The notes under the pieces were generated by a model, which was not told the DNA's origin, did not search any database, and saw only the letters and a program-made list of their open reading frames with translations. A stretch of 64,000 nucleotides of DNA from Roseateles_B flavus (GTDB taxonomy: Bacteria > Pseudomonadota > Gammaproteobacteria > Burkholderiales > Burkholderiaceae_C). This document shows, piece after piece, positions 16,280-23,979 of the stretch. The position numbers and the translations under genes were made by a program. Numbering within the stretch: position 1 is the first letter of the stretch; every line of letters starts with the position of its first letter. The DNA lies in the NCBI RefSeq assembly GCF_039872765.1, contig NZ_JBDPZC010000001.1:1246638-1310637 (forward strand). The letters are read 5' to 3'.

Positions 16280-17818
16280 TCAGGTCTGGAGGCTCAGCTG
16301 CAGGCGACCCAGCTTGCGCCAGGCCTCCAGCTCCTCGCTGAGCAGGTACAGCGCCCGCGGGTGCGAAGGCGCCCAGCCCTCGGCCATGCGCACCGTCACC
16401 CGGTCACCCTCGCGCTGCAGGCGCATGGCCTGAGGGGCGATGGGCTGGCGGGCATGGCACATGATCAGCGCCAGGCGCAGGGCCAGCAGCTGCCACAGCA
16501 GGCTGTCGTCCTGCAGCTCCTGCTCCAGCTTGCGCAGGCCGCCGCGCTGGCCCAGGGCCAGGTCGCCCAGGCGGCGCAGCTGGTTCTGGGAGAAGCCGGG
16601 GGCATCCACATGGGCCAGCAGGTAGGCGCTGTGGCGGTGGTGGTCGTGGTGCGACACCATCATGCCGATCTCATGCAGCTTGGCCGCCCAGGCCAGCTCG
16701 CGCTGGCGCTCGCGCTCGGCCTTGGGGGCGAGCTGCTCGTGCAGCTGCAGGGTCAGGTCTTGCACGCGCTGGGCCTGCTCGGTGTCCACGCCGAAGCGCA
16801 GCTGCAGGGCGGCCACGGACTGGTCGCGCATGTCACGGCCGCGGCTGAGCTCACCCTGGCTGGCCTGCAGCCGCTCGGCGAGGTCGAAGACCACGCCCTG
16901 GCGCAGCGCACCCTTGGCTGGCTGCAGGCGTTCGATCTGGAACTGGCTCAGCAGGGTGTAGAGGATGCACAGGCCGCCGCCCACCACGGCGCGGCGGTCG
17001 TCCTTGAGGCCGGGCAGGTCCAGCGCGTCCATGTGGCCGGCGTCCAGGCAGCGCTCGATGCACCAGCGCAGGGCCTCGGGCGTGATGCTGCCGTCGGTGA
17101 CGCCGCTGGCGGCCAGCAGCTGCGAGACGGCCCCCACGGTGCCCGAGGAGCCCAGGGCCTCCTGCCAGACCGGCTGGGAGCGCTCGCGGGCGAAGAGGTT
17201 CAGCGCCTCTTCCAGCTCGGCACCGGCGGCCACCTGGGCCGCGCGGAAGGCCTCGGGCGTGAAGCGGCCGTCGGGGAAATAGCGCAGGGACAGGCTGACG
17301 CTGCCGATCTGGAAGGACTCGGCCTTCAGCGGCTTGCGGCCCAGGCCCAGGATCATCTCGGTGGAGCGCCCGCCGATGTCGATCACCAGGCGCGGCCGCT
17401 CGGAGGGCTGCAGCCGGGCCACGCCGGCGAAGATCAGGCGGGCCTCCTCGCGGCCCGAGATGACCTCGATGCCATGGCCCAGCGTCTTCTGCGCCAGCTC
17501 CAGGAAGGCGTTGCGGTTGCGCGCCTCGCGCAGGGTCTGGGTGGCGACGGCGCGCACGCGGCCGGCCGGGAAGTCGCGCAGGTGCTCGGCAAAGCCGGCT
17601 AGGCAGTCCAGGCCGCGCTGCATGGCCTCGGCGGTGAGCATGTTGTCGCCGTCCAGGCCGGCACCGAGCCGCACCGTCTTCTTCAGGTAGAGCTGGCGCT
17701 TGTACTGGCCGCGGTACAGCTGGGCGATCTCCAGCCGGAAGCTGTTGGAACCCATGTCGATGGCGGCCAGGGCCTCGCCGGTCGGGGCGAGCGTGGAATC
17801 GGTGCGGAGCGCGTTCAT
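16280..17818 (-). CDS. ppx: Exopolyphosphatase (Ppx/GppA family)
   Basis: A 512-aa enzyme releasing orthophosphate from polyphosphate ends (or hydrolysing pppGpp, as family members overlap). The ASKHA-fold phosphate loops are visible: AAIDMGSNSFRLEIAQ near residue 17, VIDIGGRSTEMILG, and SSGTVGAV. The second half carries an HD-like domain (LHEIGMMVSHHDHHRHSAYLL). Start ATG 17818; the upstream in-frame extension lacks family similarity. Placement convergent to ppk makes polyphosphate the likely substrate. Confidence 0.95.
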   Translation of the reverse strand: MNALRTDSTLAPTGEALAAIDMGSNSFRLEIAQLYRGQYKRQLYLKKTVRLGAGLDGDNMLTAEAMQRGLDCLAGFAEHLRDFPAGRVRAVATQTLREARNRNAFLELAQKTLGHGIEVISGREEARLIFAGVARLQPSERPRLVIDIGGRSTEMILGLGRKPLKAESFQIGSVSLSLRYFPDGRFTPEAFRAAQVAAGAELEEALNLFARERSQPVWQEALGSSGTVGAVSQLLAASGVTDGSITPEALRWCIERCLDAGHMDALDLPGLKDDRRAVVGGGLCILYTLLSQFQIERLQPAKGALRQGVVFDLAERLQASQGELSRGRDMRDQSVAALQLRFGVDTEQAQRVQDLTLQLHEQLAPKAERERQRELAWAAKLHEIGMMVSHHDHHRHSAYLLAHVDAPGFSQNQLRRLGDLALGQRGGLRKLEQELQDDSLLWQLLALRLALIMCHARQPIAPQAMRLQREGDRVTVRMAEGWAPSHPRALYLLSEELEAWRKLGRLQLSLQT

Positions 17819-17981
17819 GGCGACGGATTGTCGCGGCTGATGCGGCGTGTCGTTGTGTAAGCGTGCGCGGGGTGTGGCGGCCTGCACAAAGCTTGTCGTT
17901 CCGCTTGCCGCTCTGCCCGGCGGCCCGACTCCGGCGAGGCCATTGACAGGTCTGAGAGAATCCCGGCATGTGCAAACCCTG

Positions 17982-18007
17982 AAGGCGCGCCACCCGGTGC
18001 GCCTTTT
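17982..18007 (+). terminator. Terminator-like hairpin in the leader of the ZIP transporter gene
   Basis: A 7-bp stem (17982-17988 with 17999-18005) ends in TTTT just 18 bases before the transporter start codon, with a four-codon ATG...TGA minigene (17968-17982) directly upstream. A TTGACA lies at 17943-17948. The layout would suit transcription attenuation, but the stem is short and the function is inferred. Confidence 0.45.
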
Positions 18008-18024
18008 GTTGTCGAGCGCCGGGC

Positions 18025-18819
18025 ATGACGGCGCGCCTCGCCTCACGCATGACCCTGTCCTACATCCTGCTCGCCACCTTCGTTGGCGGCCTGCTCTCCG
18101 TGCTGATCGCCGCCAGCCTCACGGTGGCCCTGCTGGGGCGCCTGGTGCGGCATCTGGTCAGCCTCTCCACCGGTGTGCTGCTGGCCACGGCCCTGCTGCA
18201 TGTGCTGCCCGAGGCCTTCGAGCGCCAGGCCAGCCCTCACGCCCTCTTCATGACCCTGCTGGGCGGGCTGATGTTCTTCTTCCTGCTGGAGAAGGCCGAG
18301 CTGTACCGCCACACCCACCACCACGAGGGCGACGGCCACCACCACCACCATCATTTCGATGCGGAGCAGGCGGGGCGCGGCGGGCTCTCCGTGCTGGTGG
18401 GGGACAGCATCCACAACTTCTGCGACGGCCTCATCATCGCGGCCGCCTTCCTGGCGGACCAGCACCTGGGCTGGGTCACGGCGGCGGCCATCATCGCCCA
18501 TGAGATCCCGCAGGAGGTGGGTGACTACATCGTGCTGCTCAACGCCGGCTTCAGCCGTGGCAAGGCCCTGCTGTTCAACGCGCTGTCCGGCCTGGCTGCA
18601 GTGGCGGGCGGCCTGCTGGGCTACTTCGTCGTGGGCCCTTGGGAGTCCCTGTTCCCCTATCTGCTGGTGCTGGCCTCCAGCAGCTTCATCTACGTGGCCG
18701 TGGCGGACCTGATCCCCCAGCTGCAACGCCGCCTGCCCTGGCGCGAAACGGCCGCCCAGCTCTTCTGGCTGGCCGCGGGCATGGGCTTCATCGTGCTGGT
18801 GCTGGGCAGCAGCCACTGA
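18025..18819 (+). CDS. ZIP-family divalent metal transporter
   Basis: A 264-aa inner-membrane protein with about eight hydrophobic helices. The cytoplasmic loop between the third and fourth helices is histidine-rich (HTHHHEGDGHHHHHH), typical of ZIP zinc transporters. The paired metal-site helices are clear: GDSIHNFCDGLIIAAAF and IAHEIPQEVGDYIVL. Zinc (or Fe/Mn) uptake is the family function. The start could be 18025 or ATG 18049; neither has a good ribosome-binding site. It is divergent from ppx, and a terminator-like hairpin lies in its leader. Confidence 0.93.
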   Translation: MTARLASRMTLSYILLATFVGGLLSVLIAASLTVALLGRLVRHLVSLSTGVLLATALLHVLPEAFERQASPHALFMTLLGGLMFFFLLEKAELYRHTHHHEGDGHHHHHHFDAEQAGRGGLSVLVGDSIHNFCDGLIIAAAFLADQHLGWVTAAAIIAHEIPQEVGDYIVLLNAGFSRGKALLFNALSGLAAVAGGLLGYFVVGPWESLFPYLLVLASSSFIYVAVADLIPQLQRRLPWRETAAQLFWLAAGMGFIVLVLGSSH

Positions 18820-18832
18820 ACACGCGCCCATG

Positions 18833-18857
18833 AAAAAAGCCCGCCTCGGGGGCGGGC
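18833..18857 (-). terminator. Rho-independent terminator of the universal stress protein gene
   Basis: A 7-bp GC stem (18839-18845/18851-18857) with a 5-base loop is followed on the minus strand by six T. It lies between the convergent ZIP and usp genes and may also stop transcription from the left. Confidence 0.85.
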
Positions 18858-18878
18858 CTTGTCGAGGAGCGCGGGGTC

Positions 18879-19313
18879 TCAGCGCACCACGAGGACCGGG
18901 ATGGTCGAGTGGGTCAGGACCTTCTGGGTCTCACTGCCCAGCAGCAGAGCCTGCACGCCGCGGCGGCCGTGCGAGGCCATCACCACGAGGTCAGCCTCCA
19001 CGCGCTTGGCGTGTTCGATGATGGCCTCCCACGGGTGCAGGGCCTCGATGCTGTGCGCCTCGGCGGGCACGCCGGCCTTCTCGGCGGCGGCCAGCACGGT
19101 GCGCAGGCGGGTCTGGGCGATGCGTTCCTGGGCGTCGAAGAACTCCTGCGGCGGCGTGGGCTGCATCTCGGAGACGGCGCTATAGGGGAAGGGTTCCTTG
19201 ACGCTGATCGCGAAGATCTTGGCGCCCAGTTCCTGGGCCAGGGCCAGGGCCTGTTCGAGGGCCTTGGCGGTGATGTCGGAACCGTCGGTCGGGACGATGA
19301 TGCGCTTGTACAT
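18879..19313 (-). CDS. Universal stress protein (UspA family)
   Basis: A 144-aa single-domain Usp fold. The N-terminus MYKRIIVPTDGSDITAKAL and the C-terminal ATP-binding signature G-2x-G-9x-G-S/T (GRRGVQALLLGSETQKVL) mark the ATP-binding subgroup. Such proteins are cytoplasmic and induced by stationary phase and other stresses. The gene is monocistronic, with its own terminator and about 180 bp of upstream DNA. AAAGGAGG precedes the ATG. Confidence 0.95.
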   Translation of the reverse strand: MYKRIIVPTDGSDITAKALEQALALAQELGAKIFAISVKEPFPYSAVSEMQPTPPQEFFDAQERIAQTRLRTVLAAAEKAGVPAEAHSIEALHPWEAIIEHAKRVEADLVVMASHGRRGVQALLLGSETQKVLTHSTIPVLVVR

Positions 19314-19494
19314 GCGAGCCTCCTTTGAGCTGATCCTGAAAGCCTTGGGTGAAGACCTCGCCGGACCTCTTGGGCGGCTGTGTCGGCCGCTGCTGAAATC
19401 CGGTGCTGATGCACAGAGTGTTGCTGTTCAGTAGGCCGCCGCGCTTGCGCTATGTCAAGACTCGGGCTCGCATCGCCGCGAGGGCGTCAGGGGC

Positions 19495-20349
19495 TCAGCC
19501 CTGGGCCACCGGCCGGCGCGGATCGGCCGACCATTCGCTCCACGACCCCGGGTAGAGACGCGAGCCGCGCAGGCCCGCATGCTCCATGGCCAGCAGGTTG
19601 TGGCAGGCGGTGACGCCGGAGCCGCACTGGTGCACGACTTCCGAGGCGGCGAAGGGCGGCAGCAGGGCTTCGAAGTCCGCCCGCAAAGCGTCTGCCGGCT
19701 TGAAGCGGCCGTCGGCCTGCAGGTTGTCCTTGAAGAAGCGGTTCAGCGCGCCGGGGATGTGGCCGGCCTGCTTGTCCAGGGGCTCGACCTCGCCGCGGTA
19801 GCGTTCGCCGGCCCTGGCATCCAGCAGGCGCACGCGGCCCAGCTGGGCCTGCAACGAGTCGGCCTGGATCGATGGGGCGAGCGAGGCGCTGGCCTGGAAG
19901 CTGCCGGCGCGGGTGGCGGGGAGGTCGGTGCCCAGCGCGCCGCCGGCCGCCTGCCAGGCGGCGAGGCCGCCGTCCAGCACGGCCACGGCCTCGTGGCCCA
20001 GCCAGCGCAGCATCCACCAGACGCGGGCGGCGTACATGCCCCCCTGGCCGTCATAGGCCACGACCTGCATGCCGGCGTCCAGCCCCAGGGCCGCCAGGCG
20101 CTGCGCGAAGGCGGCCGGCTCGGGCAGCGGGTGGCGGCCGGTAAAGACCTGACCCTCCGCCGCCTTGGCGCCGCTGAGATCGCGGTCCAGGTGCAGGTAG
20201 TGGGCGCCGGGCAGGTGGCCCTGGGCATAGGCGCGCTCGCCGGCGGCGGTGTCCGCCAGGTCGAAGCTGACGTCCAGCAGCAGGAGAGGGCGGGCAGCGG
20301 CCTGCAGGGCTTGCAGTTCCTGGGCGCTGATCAGGGTGGTGTGGCTCAT
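19495..20349 (-). CDS. sseA: 3-mercaptopyruvate/thiosulfate sulfurtransferase
   Basis: A 284-aa protein with two rhodanese domains. The N-terminal domain is catalytically inactive (YDGQGGMYAARVWW at the corresponding loop). The C-terminal domain carries the active-site loop CGSGVT with Cys242. That loop form is typical of SseA-type 3-mercaptopyruvate sulfurtransferases, whereas thiosulfate rhodaneses usually have CRxGx[R/T]. ATG 20349 overlaps the stop of the upstream transporter gene (ATGA), so the two are coupled. The transporter partner suggests, but does not prove, a role with an imported or exported sulfur metabolite. Confidence 0.94.
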   Translation of the reverse strand: MSHTTLISAQELQALQAAARPLLLLDVSFDLADTAAGERAYAQGHLPGAHYLHLDRDLSGAKAAEGQVFTGRHPLPEPAAFAQRLAALGLDAGMQVVAYDGQGGMYAARVWWMLRWLGHEAVAVLDGGLAAWQAAGGALGTDLPATRAGSFQASASLAPSIQADSLQAQLGRVRLLDARAGERYRGEVEPLDKQAGHIPGALNRFFKDNLQADGRFKPADALRADFEALLPPFAASEVVHQCGSGVTACHNLLAMEHAGLRGSRLYPGSWSEWSADPRRPVAQG

Positions 20350-21254
20350 GATTCGCTCGTGCCTTGCGGGCTGTCGGAAGGGAGGCTGCGGGTGCGCAGC
20401 AGCGTGGCCGCGAGGCCGGCGCCGACGATCAGCAGCATGCCCAGTATCGCAGCGGGCTCCAGGTGTTCCTGGAAGATCCAGACGCCGTAGAGGCAGGAGA
20501 AGACGATGCCCAGGTACTGCAGGCTGGCGTTCACCAGCGTGCGGCCCTTGCGGTAGGCGGCCGTCATCAGCAGCTGGGCCGCAGTGGCCAACAGGCCCAC
20601 GGCCAGCAGCAGCATCAGGCCGCGGCCACTGTGGCCGTGCCAAGCCTGGGGCTGGCCCCATTGCTGCGCGACATTGACCAGCGCGCCGGCCAGCGCGCCA
20701 CCCAGCGAGAAGTAGAAGACGATGCGGTACTCCGGCTCCCCCGCCCGCCCCAGGGCCGTGACCTGCAGATAGGCCAGGGCGGCCAGCATGCCCGCCAGCA
20801 GGCCGGCCAGGCCGTACCAGGCCTGCTCCTGGTGCATGCTGGGGCGCAGCACCAGGGCCACGCCCAGAAAGCCCGCCAGCACGCAGGCCACCAGGCGGCC
20901 GTCCACGCGGCGGCCGCCCATCAACACGCTGCCGCCGATCAGGAACAGGGCCATCCAGACCGAGGACATGTAGTTCAGCGTCATCGCCGTCGGCAGGGGC
21001 AGTTTGCCGATGGCATAGAACCACAGGGACAGCGCCGCCACGCCGGAAAGGCCCCGCCAGAAATGCATGGCCGGCACCGCGGTGCGCAGGCTCAGCCCGC
21101 GAGCCAGCACCAGTCCTGAGACCATGACCAAACCGACCAGCCCGCGGTACATGACGATCTCGCCCGAGCTGTACTCGGCCGAGGCCAGCTTGACGCAGAC
21201 GCCCATGGTGGCGAAGAGCAGGGTGGCCAGGGCCATCATGAGGGAAGCAGGCAT
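20346..21254 (-). CDS. EamA/DMT-family transporter
   Basis: A 302-aa inner-membrane protein with ten predicted helices in two EamA repeats. Recognisable features are the start MPASLMMALATLLFATMGVCVKLAS, the central YRGLVGLVMV and the second-repeat QYLGIVFSCLYGVWIFQEHL. The substrate cannot be read from sequence; relatives export amino acids, purines or other metabolites. It is coupled by a 4-bp overlap to the sulfurtransferase gene and preceded by a terminator from the opposite side. Confidence 0.92.
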   Translation of the reverse strand: MPASLMMALATLLFATMGVCVKLASAEYSSGEIVMYRGLVGLVMVSGLVLARGLSLRTAVPAMHFWRGLSGVAALSLWFYAIGKLPLPTAMTLNYMSSVWMALFLIGGSVLMGGRRVDGRLVACVLAGFLGVALVLRPSMHQEQAWYGLAGLLAGMLAALAYLQVTALGRAGEPEYRIVFYFSLGGALAGALVNVAQQWGQPQAWHGHSGRGLMLLLAVGLLATAAQLLMTAAYRKGRTLVNASLQYLGIVFSCLYGVWIFQEHLEPAAILGMLLIVGAGLAATLLRTRSLPSDSPQGTSES

Positions 21255-21277
21255 CGTGCGGCGGACTGTAGTGGCAA

Positions 21278-21314
21278 AGAAAAACCGCCCAGGGCGCGGG
21301 GCCGATGGGCGGTT
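21278..21314 (-). terminator. Rho-independent terminator after the Rieske oxygenase gene
   Basis: The 8-bp stem 21283-21290/21307-21314 has a GC-rich 16-base loop region and is followed on the minus strand by TTTTTCTTT. It lies 17 bp downstream of the oxygenase stop and upstream of the DMT transporter start. Confidence 0.8.
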
Positions 21315-21330
21315 GGCGGACGCGGGGGCG

Positions 21331-22437
21331 TCAGAACTTCATTTCGCGGCGGTACCACTCATGGAAGTGCTTCATGCCGTCCTCCATGGGGCTCTGGTAG
21401 GGCCCGACCTCGTTGTCGCCGCGGTCCATCAGGGCCTTGCGGCCCCAGTCCATGCGCTCGGCAATTTCGTCGTCCTCGATGCAGGTCTCCATGTAGGCGG
21501 CCTGGTTGGCTTCGACGAACTCGCGCTCGAAGGCGGCGATCTCCTCGGGGTAGTAGAACTCGACGATGTTGGTCGTCTTCTGCGGGCCCTTGGGATGCAG
21601 GGTGGAAACCACCAGCACGTGCGGGTACCACTCGACCATGATGTGCGGGTACAGCGTCAGCCAGATCGCGCCCTGCTCGGGCGGCTGGCCATTGCGGAAG
21701 CCCAGCACCTGCTCGTGCCACTTCTTGTAGACGGGCGAACCGGGCGTCCTCAGGTCCTTGTGGATGCCCACGGTCTGCACCGAGTGGTTGCTGCCGAACT
21801 CCCAGGCGAGGTCGTCGCAGGTGACGAACTGACCGAGGCCGGGGTGGAAGGGGCCGACGTGGTAGTCCTCGAGGTAGACCTCGATGAAGGTCTTCCAGTT
21901 GTAGTCGCACTCGTGCACCTGGACCTTGTCCAGCACATAGCCGCTGAAGTCCAGGTCGCGAGCCTTGGCGATGCGGGAGAGCTCCCCGGCGATGTCGCGG
22001 CCGTTGTCCTCGAACAGCAGGCCGTTCCATTCCCGCAGCTTGTAGCGGTTCAGGTGCTGGCAGGGGTCGTGGTCGAAGTGCGGGGCGCCGATGAGGGTGC
22101 CCTTGAGGTCGTATGTCCAGCGGTGCAGCGGGCAGACGATGTTGCTCTTCGTGTTGCCACGGCCGCGCAGCATCACCGCCTGGCGGTGGCGGCAGACGTT
22201 GGAGATCAGCTCGATGCCCTCCGGCGTGCGCACGAGCGCGCGACCCTCGCCCTCCTGGGGCAGGGCGTAATAGTCGCCTACCTCGGGCACGCTCAGGGCA
22301 TGGCCGAGGTAGCGGGGTCCTGGCTGGAAGATGAGCTCGAGTTCCCTGCGGAACAAGCCCTCGTCGAAGTAGGAGGAAACGGGCAGCTGGGTGGTGCTGC
22401 TGTCAAGCGCTGAGAGAGTGAGGCTCAGGTCGGACAT
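21331..22437 (-). CDS. Rieske [2Fe-2S] ring-hydroxylating oxygenase, alpha subunit
   Basis: A 368-aa oxygenase. The Rieske cluster ligands are Cys82-x-His84 and Cys102-x2-His105. The catalytic domain has the mononuclear-iron histidines His193 and His198 in DYHVGPFHPG, and a third carboxylate is expected further on. Start ATG 22437 gives the expected N-terminus; the ORF reads upstream without support. No reductase, ferredoxin or beta-subunit gene is adjacent, so electrons must come from an unlinked partner. Relatives act on aromatic acids or quaternary amines; substrate not predictable. It is monocistronic with its own terminator. Confidence 0.93.
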   Translation of the reverse strand: MSDLSLTLSALDSSTTQLPVSSYFDEGLFRRELELIFQPGPRYLGHALSVPEVGDYYALPQEGEGRALVRTPEGIELISNVCRHRQAVMLRGRGNTKSNIVCPLHRWTYDLKGTLIGAPHFDHDPCQHLNRYKLREWNGLLFEDNGRDIAGELSRIAKARDLDFSGYVLDKVQVHECDYNWKTFIEVYLEDYHVGPFHPGLGQFVTCDDLAWEFGSNHSVQTVGIHKDLRTPGSPVYKKWHEQVLGFRNGQPPEQGAIWLTLYPHIMVEWYPHVLVVSTLHPKGPQKTTNIVEFYYPEEIAAFEREFVEANQAAYMETCIEDDEIAERMDWGRKALMDRGDNEVGPYQSPMEDGMKHFHEWYRREMKF

Positions 22438-22792
22438 GATCCAAGAGGGTCTCCAAGAAACCAATGTCAACCCCCCGGGCCCGTCATTGGGGCTGCTGCC
22501 TGAGGTGCGGGACCGGGTTTGTGTCAAAAAGCCCGGCCTATCTTGCTGAGGGGCGCAGCCTGTCGATGGAGGTCGATGTGCTGCGCCGCCATGCAATGGC
22601 CGGGCTCCCGAGGTCCGCCGCCTGGTGGGGCAGCGGGCGAGGGCGGGATTGTACCCGGGGCGCGGGGGCGCCGCTTGCTGAGTTGGGAATCAAGGGCCAG
22701 GGCCTTTGGCTGCAGTGCTCTGGTTACATTGCTCCAGCGCGCGGCAAGCCGGGCATGTTGGTACCCCACTACAATGCGCCTTTCGCATTTCT
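22438..22792. other. Divergent intergenic region, Rieske gene / xseB
   Basis: 355 bp with no credible gene. On the minus side a TTGACA (22470-22465) lies about 28-33 bases before the oxygenase ATG, with only a poor -10. On the plus side a good -10 TACAAT (22770-22775) lies 18 bases before the xseB start, without a clear -35. Small ORFs in this stretch are GC shadows. Confidence 0.5.
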
Positions 22793-23065
22793 ATGAGCAA
22801 AGCCACAGCGACTCACCGTCTGGCCTCCGGTGCATCATCCGATGAGCCAGGAACCCCCCAGCAACTCAGCTACGAGCAGGCGCTCGATGAGCTGGAGCGA
22901 CTCGTGTCTGCCATGGAGGCGGGGCAGCTGCCCTTGGATCAGTTACTTGACAGTTACCGTCGGGGCGCCGAGCTCCTGGCCCTGTGCCGGGATCGCCTGC
23001 ACGCCGTCGAACAGCAGGTCAAGGTGCTGGAGACGGGCGAGATGCGTCCGTGGGAGGACGAATAA
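22793..23065 (+). CDS. xseB: Exodeoxyribonuclease VII small subunit
   Basis: A 90-aa protein. The family core is plain: LSYEQALDELERLVSAMEAG, then LPLDQLLDSYRRGAELLALC and VKVLETGE. It binds XseA to form exonuclease VII, which degrades single-stranded DNA. The first 25 residues are a low-complexity extension. ATG 22793 is the likely start; the ORF extends upstream without support. It heads the tight order xseB-ispA-dxs common in proteobacteria, with a 3-bp gap to ispA. Confidence 0.95.
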   Translation: MSKATATHRLASGASSDEPGTPQQLSYEQALDELERLVSAMEAGQLPLDQLLDSYRRGAELLALCRDRLHAVEQQVKVLETGEMRPWEDE

Positions 23066-23068
23066 GGA

Positions 23069-23956
23069 ATGGATGCAGGCGTGTTTGATCAATGGGCCGC
23101 GCGCAGTCTGGCGCAGGTGGAACAGGCATTGGATGAGTGGACGCCGGCCGATGCCCCGGCGGGTCTTGGCGAGGCCATGCGCTATGCCGTGCTCGGAGCA
23201 GGCAAGCGCCTGAGGCCGCTGCTGGTGCTGGCGGCTGCCGAGGCGGCTGCGGCGCAAGGCGAGGCCGCGCTGCGTGCCGCCTGTGCCGTCGAGCTGATCC
23301 ACGCCTACTCGCTGGTCCACGATGACATGCCCTGCATGGACAACGACGTGCTGCGCCGTGGCAAGCCCACCGTGCACGTGCAGTTCGGCGAGGCGCAGGC
23401 CATGCTGGCCGGCGATGCCATGCAGGCCCTGGCCTTTGACGTCCTGACGCCCGACGGCGGCATGGACGCCGCGCTGCAGGCGCGCCTGTGCCGCCTGCTC
23501 GCGCGAGCCTCCGGCCATGCCGGCATGGCGGGCGGCCAGGCGATCGACCTCGCCAGCATCGGCAAGGCCTTGACCGAGGACACGCTGCGCGACATGCACC
23601 GCCGCAAGACCGGCGTGCTGCTGCAGGCCAGCGTGCTGATGGGCGCCGCCTGCGGCGACGTCTCCGACTCGGCCTGGCAGGCCCTCAGCGATTACGGCTC
23701 CGCCCTGGGCCTGGCTTTCCAGGTGGTCGACGACATCCTGGACGTCACCCAGGACTCCGCCGTGCTGGGCAAGACCGCCGGCAAGGACCAGGCCTGTGAC
23801 AAGCCCACCTACGTGAGCCTGCTGGGCCTGGACGGCGCCCGCAGCTACGCCGAGCAACTGCGCACCCAGGCCCATGCGGCGCTGGCTGCCAGCGGCCTCG
23901 AGAACACGGCCTGGCTCAGCGTGCTGGCCGACAAGGTCGTGGACCGCGACAACTGA
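23069..23956 (+). CDS. ispA: (2E,6E)-farnesyl diphosphate synthase
   Basis: A 295-aa polyprenyl synthase condensing IPP with DMAPP and GPP. The first aspartate-rich motif DDMPCMD is at about residues 85-91 and the second, DDILD, near 220. The residues between GKRLRPLL (substrate binding) and the first motif match short-chain, FPP-type enzymes. It lies between xseB and dxs, linking early and late steps of isoprenoid synthesis. Confidence 0.96.
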   Translation: MDAGVFDQWAARSLAQVEQALDEWTPADAPAGLGEAMRYAVLGAGKRLRPLLVLAAAEAAAAQGEAALRAACAVELIHAYSLVHDDMPCMDNDVLRRGKPTVHVQFGEAQAMLAGDAMQALAFDVLTPDGGMDAALQARLCRLLARASGHAGMAGGQAIDLASIGKALTEDTLRDMHRRKTGVLLQASVLMGAACGDVSDSAWQALSDYGSALGLAFQVVDDILDVTQDSAVLGKTAGKDQACDKPTYVSLLGLDGARSYAEQLRTQAHAALAASGLENTAWLSVLADKVVDRDN

Positions 23957-23979
23957 ATCCAAGAAGAGCAGGGTCCCCC

